The notes below the pieces were generated by a model. That model worked only from the letters and a program-made list of their open reading frames with translations. It was not told the origin of the DNA and did not search any database. A stretch of DNA of 64,000 bases from Chlorocebus sabaeus. Its lineage: Eukaryota > Chordata > Mammalia > Primates > Cercopithecidae. The stretch's first letter is position 1. Every line of letters begins with the position of its first letter. Shown here piece after piece: positions 37,104 to 51,010 of this stretch. The stretch spans positions 1 to 64,000 of the forward strand of contig NW_027327627.1 of assembly GCF_047675955.1 (NCBI RefSeq). The letters are read 5' to 3'. The position numbers and the translations under genes are program-made.

Positions 37104-39809
37104 ACGCTTCTTTCCAGTTTTAAACTGAAGATATTTCCTTTTTCACCGTAGCCCTCTATGGGCTTCCAAATATCACTTTGCAAATTCCACAAGAATAGTC
37201 TTAGCGAAAGGCTTCTTGAGGGGTAAGCTGTAACTCTGTGAGATGAATTAACAGAACACAAAGCAGTTCTCCGGAAAGCATCTTTCCAGTTTTTAACTGA
37301 AAATATTTCTTTTTCACCATAGACCTTTATGGGCTTCCAAATATTACTTTGCAAATCCCACAGAACTGTCGTAGCGAAAGGCCTCTTGAGGGGAAAGCTG
37401 TAACTCGGTGAGATATATTTACAGTACACACGGCAGTTTCTCAGAATGTTTCTTTCCAGTTTTTAACGGAAGATATTTCCTTTTTCACCATTGCCCTCTA
37501 TGGGCTTCCAAATATCACTTTGCAAATTTCACAAGAATAGTCTCAGTGAACGAATTCTTGAGGAGAAATCTGTAACTCTGTCAGATGAACTAAGAGAACA
37601 CAAAGCAGTTTCTCAGAAAGCTTCTTTTCGGTTTTTATCTTAGGATATTTCCATTTTCATCATAGCCCTCTACGGACTTCCAAATATCACTTTTCAAATT
37701 CCACAAGAACAATCTTTGCCGAAGGGATCTTGAGGAAAAGCTGTAACTTTGTGTGATGAATTAACAGAACACAAAGCAGTTTCTCAGAAAGCTTCTTTTA
37801 AGTTTTTAACTGAAGTTATTTCCTTTTTCACCATTGCTCTCTATGGGCTTCCAAATATCACTTTGCAAATTACACAACAACAACCTTAGCGAAAGGCTTC
37901 TTGAGGGTAAAGCTGTAACTCTGTGAGTTGCATTTTCAAAATACAAAGCAGTTTCTCAGAAAGCTTCTTTTTAGTTTTTATATTAGGATATTTCCTTTTT
38001 CAGCAAAGCCCTCAATGGGCTTCCAAATATCACTTTGCAAAATCCACAAGAACAGTCTTAGTGAAAGGCTTCTGGAGGGCAATGCTGTAACTCGGTGAGA
38101 TGAATTAACAGAACACAAAGCAGTTTCTCAGAAATCTTCTTTCTAGTTTTCAATGGAAGATATTTCCTTTTTCACCATAGCCCTCCATGAATTTCCAAAT
38201 GTCCCTTTGCAAATTCCACAAGAACAGTCTTAGCGAAAGACTTCTTGAGGGGAAAGCTGTAACTCTGTGAGATGAGCCAACAGAACACAAAGCAGTTTTG
38301 CAGAAATCTTGATTTCGGTTTTCATCTTCGGATATTTCCATTTTCACCATAACACTCTAAGGGCTTCCAAATATCACTTTGCAAATTCCAACAGAACAGT
38401 CTTAGCGAAAGGCTTCTTAAGGGGAAAGCTGTAACTCTTTGAGATGAATTAACAGAACACAAAGCAGTTTCTCAGAAAGCTTCTTCCCAGTTTTTAACGG
38501 AAGATATTTCCTTTTTCACCCAAGTCTTCTATGGACTTCCAAATATCACTTTTCAAATTCCACTAGAACAGTCTTAGCGAAAGGCTTCTTGAGGGGAAAG
38601 CTGTAACTCTGTGAGATGAGTTAACAAAACACAAAGCAGTTTCTCAGAAAGCTTCTTTCCAGTTTTTAACGGAAGATATTTCGTTTTCCACCATGAACAC
38701 CTATGGGCTTACAAATATCAATTTGTAAATTCCACAAGAACAGTCTTAGCGACAGGCTTCTTGAGGGAAAAGCAGTAACTCTGTGAGATGAATTAACAGA
38801 ACACAAAGCAGTTTCACAGAAAGCTTCTTTCCAGTTTTAACTGAAGATATTTCCTTTCTCACCGTAGCGCTCTATGCACTTCCAAATATCACTTTGCAAA
38901 TCCCACAAGAACTGTCTTAGCGAAATGTTTCCTTTAGGAAAAGTTGTAATTCTGTCCGCTGTATTAACGGAACACACGGCAGTTTCTCAGAAAGCTTCTT
39001 TCCAGTTTTAAACGGAAGTTATTTCCATTTTCACCATAGCCCTCTATGGGCTTTCAAATAACACTTTGCAAATTCCATAAGAACAGTCTTTGTGAACGAC
39101 TTCCTGAGGGGATAGCTGTATCTCTGTGAGATGAACTAACAGAACACAGAGCAGTTTCTCAGAAAGCTTCTTTTCTGTTTTTATCTTAGGATATTTCCAT
39201 TTTCACCACAGCCCTCTAAGGGCTTCCAAATATCACTTTCCAAATTCCACAGAACAGTCTTAGCGAAAGGCTTCTTGAGGGGAATGCTGTAACTCTTTGA
39301 GATGAATTAACAGAACACAAAGCAGTTTCTCAGAAAGCTTCCTTTCAGATTTTAACTGAAGATATTTCCTTTTTCACCATAGCCCTCTAGGGGTTCCAAA
39401 TATCACTTTGCGAATTTCACAACAACAGCTTTAGTGAAAGGCTTATTGAGGGGAAAGCTGTAAGTCTGTGAGTTGAATTAACAGATCACAAGGCAGTTTC
39501 TCAGTAATCTTCTTTCCAGTTTTTAACGGAAGACATTTCCTTTTTCACCATAGCCCTCTATGGGCTTCCAAATATCACTTTGCAGTTTCCACAAGAACAG
39601 TCTTAGTGAAAGGCTTCTTGAGGGGAAAGCTGTAACTCTCTGAGATGAATTAACACAACACAAAGCAGTTTCTCAGAAAGTTTCTTTCCAGTTTTTAACT
39701 GAAGATATTTCGTTTTTCACCATACCCGTCTATGGGCTTCCAAATATAATTTTGCAAATTCCACAAGAACAGTCTTAGCGAAAGGCTTCTGAGGGGACAG
39801 CTGTAACTC

Positions 39810-40090
39810 GGTGAGATGTTTTAACAGAACACACGTCAGTTTCTCAGAAAGCTTCTTTCCAATTTTTAACGTAAGTTATTTCCTTTTTCACCATAGCCCT
39901 CTATGGACTTCTAAGATCACTTTGCAAATTCCACAAGAACAGTCTTAGCGAAAGGCTTCTGGGGAACAAAGCTGAAATTCTGTGAGATGAACTAACAAAA
40001 AACAAAGCAGTGTCTCACAAAGCTTCTTATCGGTTTTTAACGGAAGAAATTTCCTTTTTCATCACAGCCCTCAATGGGCTTCCAAATTTC
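39810..40090 (-). repeat. Monomers matching the patch at 36394-36660
   Basis: Shares GGTGAGATGTTTTAACAG, CAATTTTTAACGTAAG, CTTCTAAGATCAC, GAAGAAAT and CTCAATGGGC with the pair at 36394, at an offset of 3416 bp (about 20 monomers). Similarity fades on either side, so only about two monomers are involved. It links the divergent patch at the HOR edge with the monomeric flank. Confidence 0.72.
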
Positions 40091-43000
40091 ACTTTGCAAA
40101 TTCCAGAAGAACAGTCTTAGCGAAAGGCTTCTTGAGGAGAAAGCTGTAACTCTGTGAGATGAATTAACAGAACACAAAACAGTTTCTCAGAAAGCTTCTC
40201 TTCTGTTTTTATCTTAGGAAAATTACTTTTTCACCATAGTCTTCTAAGGTCTTCCAAATATCACTTTGCAAATTCCACAAGAACAGTCTTAGCGAAAGGT
40301 TTCTGTAGGGGACAGCTGTAACACTTTCAGATGAATTAACAGAACACAAAGCTGATTCTCAGAAATCTTCTTTCCAGTTTTTAACGGAAAATATTTCCTT
40401 TTTCACCCTAACCCTCTAGAGTCTTCCAAATATCACTTTGCAAATTCCACAAGAACAGTCTTAGCGAAAGGCTTCTTGAGGGGAAAGCTGTAACTCTGTG
40501 AGATGAATTAACAGAACACAAAGCAGTTTTTCAGAAAGCTTCTTTACAGTTTTTAACGTAAGATATTTCCGTTTTCCCCATAGCTCTCTATGGGTTTCCA
40601 TATATCACTTTGCAAATTCCACAGAACAGACTTAGCGAAAGGCTTCTGGAGGGGAATTCTGTAACTCTGTGAGTTGACTTAACAGAACACTAAGCAATTT
40701 CTCAGAAATCTTCTTTCCAGTTTTTAGCGGATGATATTTCCTTTTTCACCTTAGACTTCTAGGGGCTTCCAAATATCACTTTGCAAATTCCACAACAACA
40801 GTCTTTGAGAAAATCATATTGTGGGAAAATCTGTAACTCTTTGATATGAATTAACAGAACACGAAGCAGCTTCTCAGAAAACTTCTTTTCAGTTTTTTTC
40901 TTAGGATATTTCCTTTTTCAGAATAGCTCTGTATGGTCTTCCAAATATCACTTTGCAAATACAACAAGAACAGTCTTAGCGAAAGGCTTCTGGAGGGGAA
41001 ACTCTAACTCTTCGATATGAATTAACAGAACACAAAGCAGTTTCTCAGAAAGCTTCTTTTCAGTTTTTAACTGAAGATATTTCCTTTTTCAAAATAGCCC
41101 TCTAGGGGTTCCAAATATCACTTTGCAAATTCCAAAAAAACAGTCTTAGCGAAAGGATTCTTGAGGGGAAAGCTGTATCACTGTGAGTTGCATTAACAGA
41201 ACACAAAGCAGTTTCTCAGAAAGCTTCTTTTCAGTTTTTATCTTAGGATATTTCCTTTTTCACCGTAGCCCTCTATGGGCTTCCAACTATCTCTTTGCAA
41301 ATTTCACAAGAACAGTCTTACCGAAAGGCTTTTGAGAAGAAAGCTGTAACTCTGTGAGATGAACTAACAGAACACAAAGCAGTTTCTCAGAAAGCTTCTT
41401 TTCAGTTTTTATCTGAGGATATTTCCATTTTCACAGTAGACCTCTATGGGCTTCCAAATAACATTTTGCAAATTACACAAGAGGAGCCTTAGCTGAAGGC
41501 TTCTTGAGGGGAAAGTTGTAACTCTTTGAGATGAATTAACAGAACACATAGCAGTTTCTCAGAAAGATTCTGTACAGTTTTTAACTAAAGATATTTCCTT
41601 TTCACCATAGCCCTCTATGGGCTTCCAAATATCAATTTGCAAATTCCACAAGAATAGTCTTAGCGAAAGGCTTCTTGAGAGGTAGGCTGTAACTCTGTGA
41701 GATGAATTAACAGAACACAAAGCAGTTTCTCAGAAAGCTTCTTTCCAGTATTTAACTGAAGATATTTCCTTTTTCACCGTAGCCCTCTATGGGCTTCCAA
41801 ATATCACTTTGCAAATTCCACAAGAACAGCCTTAGCGAAAGACCTCTTGAAGGAAATGCTGTAACTCTGTGAGTTGAATTAAACGAACACAAAGCAGTTT
41901 CTCAAAAAGCTTCTTTCCAGTTTTTAAAAGAAGATATTACCTTTTTCACCATATCCCTCTATGGGTTTCAAAATATCACTTTGCAAATACAACAAGAACA
42001 GTCTTAGCGAAAGACTTCTTGCGGGGAATGCTGTAACTCTGTGAGTCGAATTAACAGAGCAGCGTGCATTTCAGAAAGCTTCTTTCCCGTTTTTAACGGA
42101 AGATATTTCCTTTTTCACTACAGCCCTCTATGGGCTTAAAAATATCACTTTGCAAATTCTACAAAAACATTCGCAGTGAAAGGCTTCTTGAGGGGAAAGT
42201 TGTAACTCTGGGAGATGAATTAACAGAACACAAAGCAGTTTCTCAGACATCTTCTTTCCAGTTTTTAACTTAAGATATTTCCTTTTTCAAAAAAGCCCTC
42301 TATGGGCTTCCAAATATCACTTTCCAAATTCCACATGAACAGCCTTAACGAAAGGCTTCTTGAGTGGAAAGATGTACCTCTGTGAGATGAATTAACAGAA
42401 CACAAAGCCCTTTCTCAGAAAGCTTGATCCAGTTTTTAACTGAGGATATTTCCTTTTTCACCATTGCCCTCTATCGGCCTCCAAATATCACTTTGTCAAT
42501 TCCACAATAACAGCCTTAGCGAAAGGCTAATAGAAGGGAAAGCTGTCACTTTGTGACATGAATTAACTGACCACAAAACAGTTTCTCAGAATTCTTCTTT
42601 TCAGTTTTTAAGTTCGGATATTTCCTTTTTCACCGTAGCCCTCTTAGGGCTTCCAAATATCACTTTGCAAATTCCACAAGAACAGTCTTAACGAAAGACT
42701 TCTTGAGGGGAAAGCTGTAAATCTGTGCGATGAATTAAGAGAACACAAAGCAGTTTCTCAGAAAGCTTCTTTCCAGTTTGTAACGGAAAATATTTCCATT
42801 TTCACCATCGCCCACTATGGGCTTCCAAATATCACTTTGCAAATTCCACAAGAACAGTCTTAGCGAAAGGCTTCATGAGGGGAAAGCAGACACTCTGTCA
42901 GATGAATTAACAGAACATGAAACAGTTTCTCAGAAAGTTTCTTTCCAGTTTTTAACGGAAGATATTTCCTTTTACACCATGGTGCTCTATGGGCTTCCAA

Positions 43001-45719
43001 ATATCACTTTGCCAATTCCACAAGAACAGTCTTAGTGAAAGGCTTGTTTAGGGGAAATCTGTAACTCTGCGAGATGAATTAACAGAACACACAGTAGTTT
43101 CTCAGAAAGCTTCTTTCCAGTTTTTAACGGAAGATATTTCTTTTTTCACCGTAGCCCTCTAAGGGCTTGCAAATATCACTTTGCAGATTCCACAAGAAGA
43201 GTCTTAGTGAAAGGCTTCTTGAGGTTATAGCTGTAAATCGGTGAGATGAATTAACCGAACACAAAGCAATTTCTCAGAAAGCTTCTTTCCAGTTTTTTAC
43301 GGAGGATATTTCCTTTTTCACCAAAGTCCTGTATGGTCTTCCAAATATCACTTTGAAAATTCCAGAAGAACAGTCTTAGCGAAAGGCTTCTTGAGGGGAA
43401 AGCAGTAACTCTGTGAGATGAATTAACAGAAAACAAAGCAGTTTCTCAGAAAGCATCTTTCCAGTTTTTAATGGAAGATATTTCCTTTTTTACCATAACC
43501 CTCTATGGGCTTCCAAATATCACTTTGCTAAAGTCACAAGAACAGTCTTAGTGAAAGGGTTCTTGATGGTAAAGCAGTAACTGTGTGAGATGAATTAACA
43601 GAACACAAAGCAGTTTCTCAGAAAGCTTCTTTCCAGTTTTTAACTGAAGATATTTCCTTTTTCACCATAGCCCTCTACGGGCTTCAAAATATCAGTTTGC
43701 AAATTCCACAAGAACAGGCTTACCAAAAGGCTTCTTGAGGGGAAAGCAGTAACTCTGTGCGATGAATTAACAGAACACAAAATAGTTTCTCAGAAATTTT
43801 CTTTCCAGTATTTAACGGAAGATATTTACTTTTACACCGTAGCCCTCTATGGGCTTCCAAATATCACTTTGCCAATTCCACAAGAACAGTCTTAGCGAAA
43901 GGCTTCTTGAGGGGAAATCTGTAACTCTGCGAGATGAATTAACAGAACACAAAGTAGTTTCTCAGAAAGCTTCTTTCCTGGTTTGAACGGAAAATATTTC
44001 CTTTTTCGCCATAGTCCTCTATGGACTTCCAAATATCTCTTTGCAAATTCCACAAGAACAGTCTTAGCTAAAGGCTTCTTGAGGGGAAAGCTGTAACTCT
44101 GTGAGATGAATTAACAGAACACAAAGCAGTTTCTCAGACAGCTTCTTTCCGGTTTTTAACTGAAAATATTCCTTTTTCACCAGAGACCTCTATCGGCTTC
44201 CAAATATCACTTTTCCAATTCCACAAGGACAGTCTTAGCAAAACTCTTCTTGAGGGGAAAGCTGTAACTCTGTGAGATGAATTAAAACAACACAAAGCAG
44301 TTTCTCAGACAGCTTCTTTCCAGTTTTTAACTGAAGATATTTCCTTTTTCACCAAAGCCCTCTATGGGCTTCCAAATATCACTTTGCAAATTCCACATGA
44401 ACAGCCTTAGCGAAAGGCTTCTTGAAGGGAAAGCTGTAACTCAGAAAACTTCTTTCCCGTTTTTAACGGAAGATATTTCCTTTTTCACCATAGCACTCTA
44501 CGGGCTTCCGAAAATCACTTTGCAAATTCCACAAGAACAGCCTTAGCGAAAGGCTTCTTGAAGGGAAAGCTGTAACTCTGTGAGATGAATTAACAGAACA
44601 CAAAGCAATTTCTCAGAAAGTTCCCTTCCATTTTTTAACGGAAGATTTTTCCTTTTTCACTACAGCCCTCTATGGGGTCCCAAATATCACTTTGCAAATT
44701 CCACAAGAACAGTCTTAGGGAAAGTCCTCTTGACGAGAAAGCTGTAACACTGTGAGATGAATTAACAGAAAAGAAAGCAGTGTCTCAGAAAGCTTCTTGG
44801 CAGTTTTTAATGGAAGATATTTCCTTTTTCACCATCGCCCTATAAGAGCTTACAAATATCCCTTTGCAAATTCCACAAGAACAGTCTTAGCGAAAGGCTT
44901 CTGGATGGGAAAGCTGTAATTCTGTGAGATGAATTAACAGAACACAAAGCAGTCTCTCAGAAAGCTTCTTTCCAGTTTTCAACTGAAGATAATTCCTTTT
45001 TCACCATAGCACTTTAAGGGCTTCCGAATATCACTTTGCAAATTCCACAAGAACAGCCTTAGGGAAAAGCTTCTTGAGGGGAAAGCTGTAACTCTGTGAG
45101 ATGAATTAACAGAACACAAAGCAGTTTCTCAGACAGCTTCTCTCCTGTTTTTAACTGAAGATATTTTCTTTTTCACCATAGCCCTCTATGGGCTTCCAGG
45201 TATCATTTTCCAAATTCCACAAGAACAGCCTTAGCGAAAGGCTTCTTGAAGGGAAAGCTGTAACTCTATGAGATGAATTAAGAGAACACAAAGTGTTTTC
45301 TCAGAAAGCTTCTTTAAAGTTTTTAACGGAAGATATTCCTTTTTAACCATAGCCCTCTAGGGGCTTCCACATATCACTTTGCAAGTTTCACAACAAAAGC
45401 CTTAGTGAAAGGCTTCTTGAGGGGAAAGCTGTAACTCTGTGAGATGAATTAACAGAGAACAAAGCAGTTTCTCAGAATGCTTCTTTTAAGTTTTTATCTT
45501 AGGATATTTCCTTTTTCACCATAGTCTTCTAAGGTCTTCCAAATATCACTTTGCAAATTCCACAAGAACAGTCTTGCCACGTGACTTCATGAGGGGAAAG
45601 CTGTAACTCTGTGAGTAGAATTAAGAGAACACAAAACTGTTTCTCAGTAAGCTTCTTTACAGATTGTAAAGGAAGATATTTCCTTTTTCACCATAGCCCT
45701 CTAGGGGCTTCCAAATATC

Positions 45720-46460
45720 ACTTTCCAAATTCCACAAGAACAACCTTAGCGAAAGGTTTCTTGAAGGGAAAGCTGTAACTCTGTGAGATGAATTAAGAGA
45801 ACACAAACAGTTTCTAAGAAAGCTTCTTTCCAGTTTTTTACGAAAGATATATTCTTTTTCACCATAGCCCTCTATGGGCTTCCAAATATCTCTTTTCAAA
45901 TTCCACACATACAGTCTTAGCAAAAGGCTACTTGAGGGGAAAGCTGTAACTCTGTGGGTTGAATTAACAGAACACAAAGCAGTTTTTCACAAAGCTTCCT
46001 TCCAGTTTTTAACGGAAGATAATTCCTTTTTCACCATAGCCCTCTATGGTCTTCGAAATATCACTTTGCAAATTGCACAAGAAAATTCTTAGCGATAGGA
46101 TTCTTGAGGGGAAAGCAGTAACTCTGTGAGATGAATTAACAGAACACAAAGTAGTTTCTCAGAATGCTTCTTTCCAGTTTTTAACAGAAGATATTTCCTT
46201 TTCGCCATAGCCTTCTGTGGGCTTCAAATATCACTTTGAAAATTCCACTAGAACAGCCTTTGCGAAAGGCTTGTAGAAGGGAAAGCTGTAACTCTGTGAG
46301 AGGAATTAACAAACACAAAGCAGTTTCTCTGAAAGCTTCTTTCCAGTTTTTTACGAAAGATAATTCCTTTTTCTCCATAGCCCTCCATGGGCTTCCAAAT
46401 ATCTCTTTGAAAATTCCAAAAATACAGTCTTAGCAAAAAGCTTCTTGAGGGTAAAGCTGT
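45720..46460 (-). repeat. Local three-monomer duplication
   Basis: The monomers near 45831 and 46344 both carry CAGTTTTTTACGAAAG, ATATCTCTTT and ATACAGTCTTAGCAAAA, features rare elsewhere in the window. The offset is 513 bp, exactly three 171 bp monomers. The copies have since diverged substantially. Confidence 0.6.
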
Positions 46461-49400
46461 AACTCTGTGAGATCAATTAACAGAACACAAAGCAGTTTCT
46501 CCGAAAGCTTCTTTCCAGTTTTTAAAGGAATATATTTCCTTTTTCACCATAGCCCTCTATGGACTTCCAAATATCACTTTGAAAATTCCACAAGGACAGT
46601 CGTAGCGAAAGACTTCTTGCGGAGAAATCTCTTACTCTGTGAGATGAATTAACAGAACACAAAGCAGTTTCTCAGAAAGCTTCTTTCCAGTTTTTAACAG
46701 AAGATATTTCCATTTTCAACATAGCCCTCTATGGGCTTCAAAATATCACGTTGCCAATTCCACAAGAACAGCCTTAGCGAAAGGCTTCTTGAAGGGAAAG
46801 CTGTAACTCTGTGACAAGAATTAACAGAGCACAAAGCAGTTTCTCAGAAAGCTTGTTTTCAGTTTTTAACTTAGGATATTTCCTTTTTCACTGAAGCCCT
46901 CTATGGGCTTCCAAATATCACTTTGAAAATTCCCCAAGAACAGTCTTAGCGAAAGGCTTCTTGACTGGAAAGCTGTAAATCTGTGAGATGAATTAACAGA
47001 ACACAAAGCAGTTTCTCAGAAAGCTTCTTTCCAGTTTTTAACGGAAGATATTTCCTTCTTCACCATAGCCCTCTATGGGCTTCCAAATATCACTTTGCAA
47101 ACTCCACAAGAACAGTCTTAGCGAAACGCTTCTTGAGGAGAAAGCAGTAACTCTGAGAGATGAATTAACAGAACACAAACTATTTTCTCAGAAAGTTTCT
47201 TTCCAGATTTTAACGGAAGATATTGCCTTTTTCACCATAGCCCTCTATGGGCTTCCAAATATCCCTTTGCCAATACCACAAGAACAGTCTTAGCGAAAGG
47301 CTTCTTGTGTGGAAAGCTGTAACTCTGTGAGATGAATTAACAAAACACAAAGTAGATTCAAAGAAAGGTTCTTTCCAGTTTTTAACGGAAGATATTTACT
47401 TTTTCACCATAACCCTCTATGGGATTCCTAATATCACTTTGCATATTCCACAAGAATAGTCTCAGCGAAAAGCTTCTTGATGGGAACACAAAAACTCTTT
47501 GAGATGAATTAACAGAACATAAAGCAGTTTCTCAGAAACCTTCTTTACCGTTTTTAACGGAAGATATTTTCATTTTCACCATAAACCTCTATGGGTTTCC
47601 AAATATCACTTTTCAAACACCACAAGAACAGCCGTAGCGAAAGGCTACTTGAAGGAAAAGCTGTAACTCTGTGAGATGAATTAACAGAACACTAAGCAGT
47701 TTCACAGAAAGCTTCTATCCAGTTTTTAATGGAAGATATTTCCTTTTTCACCAAAGCCCTCTATGGGCTTCCAAATATCACTTTGAAAATTCCACAAGAA
47801 AAGTCTTAGCCAATGGCTTTTTGAGGGGAATGCTGTAACTCTGTGAGATGAATTAACAGAACAAAAAGCAGTTTCTCAGACAGCTTCCTTCCAGTTTTTA
47901 ACGGAAAATATTTCCTTTTTCACCATACCCTCTATGGTCTCCCAAATATCACTTTGCAAATTCCACAAGAACAGTCTTCGCGAACGACTTACTGAGGGCA
48001 AAGCTGTAACTTGCTGAGATGAATTAACAGAACACAAAGCAGTTCCTCAGAAAGCTTCTTTCCAGTTTTTAACGGAAGATATTTCCTTTTTCACCGTAGA
48101 CCTCTATCGGATTCCAAATATCACTTTGAAAATTCCACAAGAACAGACTTAGCGAAAGGCTTTTTTGAATGCAAACCTGTAACTCTCTGAAATGAATTGA
48201 CAGAACACATAGGAGTTTATCAGAAAGATTCTTTCCAGTTTTTAGCTGAAGATATTTCCTTTTTCACCATAGCCTTCTATGGGCATCCAAATATCCCTTT
48301 GCAAATTCCAGAAGAACAGCCTTAGGGAAAGACTTCTTGAAGGGAACGCTGTAACTCTGTGAGATGAATTAACAGAACACAAAGCAGTTTCTCAGAAAGC
48401 TTCTTTCCAGTTTTTAACGGAAGATATTTCCTTTTTCAATATAGCAGTCTAAGGGCTTCCAAATATCACTTTGCCAATTCCACAAGAACAGCCTTAGCAA
48501 AAGGCTTCTTGAAGGTAAAGATGCAACTCTGCGAGATGAATTAACAGAATACAAAGCAGTTTCACAGAAAGCTTCTTTCCAGTTTTTAACGGAAGATATT
48601 TCCTTTTTCACCATAGCCCTCTATGGGCTTCCAAATATCACTTTGCAAATTCCACAGGAACCGCCTTAGCGAAAGTCTTCTTGAGGGTAAAGCTGTAACT
48701 CTGTGAGATGAAATAACAGAACACAAAGCAGTTTCTCAGAAAGCTTCTTTCCAGTTTTTAACTGAAGATATTTCCTTATTCACCGTAGGCCTAAAAGGGT
48801 TTCCAAATATCACTTTGCCAATTCCACAAGAACAGTCTTAGCGAAAGGTTTCTAGAGGGGATACCTCTTCCTCCGTGAGATGAATTAAGAGAAAACAAAG
48901 CAGTTTCTCAGAAAGCTTCCTTCCAGGTTTTAACGGAAGATATTTCCTTTTTCACCATAGCCCTCTGTGGGTTTCCAAATATCACTTTGCAAATTCCACA
49001 AGAACAGTTTTAGCGAAAGACTTCTTGAGGGGAAAGCTGTAACTTTGTGAGGTGAATTAACAGAACACGAAGCAGTTTCTCAGAAAGATTCTTTACAGTT
49101 TTTAACTGAAAATATTTTCTTTTTCACATTAGCCCTCTATGGGCTTCCAAATATCAGTTTCCAAATTCCATAAGAACAGCCTTAGCGAAAGGCTTCTTGA
49201 AGGGAAAGCTGCAACTCTGTGAGATGAATTAACAGAACACAAAGCAGTTTCTCAGAAAGCTTCTTTCCAGTTTTTCACTGAAGGTATTTCCTTTTTCACC
49301 ATAGCCCTCTATGGGCTTCCAAATAATCTTTAGAAATTTTACAAGAACAGTCTTACCGAAAGGCTTCTTGAGGGGAAAGATGTAACTCTGTGAGATGAAT

Positions 49401-49934
49401 TAACAGAACACAAATCAGTTTCTAAGAAAGCTTCTTTACAGTTTTTAACTGAAGATATTTCCTTTTTCACCATAGCCCTCTATGTGCTCCCAAATATCAC
49501 TTTGCAAATTCCACAAGAACAGTCTTAGCGAAAGGCTTCTTGAGGGGAAAGCTGTAACTCTGTGAGGAGAATTAACAGAACCCAAAGTAGTTTCTCAGAC
49601 AGTTTCTTTCCAGTTTTTAACTGAAGATATTTCCTTTTTCACTGTAGAACTCTATGGGCTTCCAAATATCACTTTAGAAATTTCACAAGAACAGCCCTAG
49701 TGAAAGGCTTTTTGAAGGGAAAGCTGTAACTCTGTGAGATGAATTAAGAGAACACAAAGCAGTTTCTCAGAAAGCTTCTTTCCAGTTTTTAACAGAAGAT
49801 ATTTCCTTTTTCACCATAGACTTCTATGTGTTTCCAAATATCACTTTGCCAATTCCACAAGAACAGCCTTACCGCAAGGCTTCTTGAGGGGAAAGCTGTA
49901 GCTCTGTGATATGAATTAACAGAACACAAAGCAG

Positions 49935-51010
49935 TTTGTCAGAAAGCTTCTTTCAATTTTTAACTGAAGATATTTAGTTTTCACCATAGCACACTATGGG
50001 CTTCCAAATATCACTTTGCCAATTCCACAAGAACAGACTTAGCGAAAGGCTTCTCGAAGGGAAAGCTGTAACTCTGTGACATGAATTAGCAGAACACAAA
50101 GCAGTTTCTCAGAATGTTTCTTTTCAGTTTTTTACTTAGTATATTTCCTTTTTCACCGTTGCCCTCTATGGGCTTCCAAATATAACTTTGCAAATTCCCC
50201 AAGAACAGTCTTAGCGAATGGCTTCTTGAGGGAAAAGCTGTAACTCTGTGAGATGAATTAACAGAACACAAAGCAGTTTCTCACAAAGCTTCTTTCCAGT
50301 TTTTAACGGAAGATATTTCCTTTTTCTTCGTAGCCCTCTATGGGCTTCCAAATATCACTTTACAAATTCCACAAGAACAGCCTTAGCGAAAGCTTTTTGA
50401 AGGGAAAGCTGTAACTCTGTGAGATGAATTAACAGAACACAAAGCAGTTTCTCAGAAAGCTTCTTTCCAGTTTTTTATGGAAGATATTTCCTTTTTCAAC
50501 ATAGCCCTCTATTTGCTTCCAAATATCACTTTGCGAATTCCACAAGAACAGCCTTAGCGAAAGGCTTCTTGAAGGGAAAGCTGTAAGTCCCTGAGATGAA
50601 TTAACAGAACGCAAAGCAGTTTCTCAGAAAGCTTCTTTCCAATTTTTAACGGAAGATATTTAATTTTTCACCGTAGCCCTCTAGGGGCTTCCAAATATTA
50701 CTTTGAAAATTCCACAAGAACAGTCTTTGCGGAAGGCTTCTTGAAGGGAAAGCTGTAACTCTGTGAGATGAATTAACAGAACACAAAGCAGTTTGTCAGA
50801 AAGCTTCTTTCCATTTTTTAACTGAAGATATTTACTTTTCATCGTAGTCACTCTATGGGCTTCCAAATATCACTTTGCCAATTCCACAAGAACAGCCTTA
50901 GCGAAAGTCTTCTTGAAAGGAAAGCTGTAACTCTGTGACATGAATTAACAGAAAACAAAGCAGTTTCTCAGAATGGTTCTTTCCATTTTTTCACTTAGGA
51001 TATTTCCTTT
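49935..51010 (-). repeat. Local five-monomer duplication
   Basis: Paired monomers near 49935 and 50792 share TTTGTCAGAAAGC, a shortened TTTTCA after ATATTTA, GTGACATGAATTA and a following monomer with TTACTTAG or TCACTTAG. The offset is 857 bp, five monomers. The paired segments are about 200-220 bp each. Confidence 0.62.

Noticed and set aside
37001..37429. 142-codon minus-strand ORF, the longest in the satellite
   Set aside because: It is only a chain of two and a half alpha monomers that happen to lack stops; its text repeats the same motif two to three times.
45657..46652. Overlapping short ORFs on both strands
   Set aside because: Same satellite translation effect in both directions; no independent evidence of coding.
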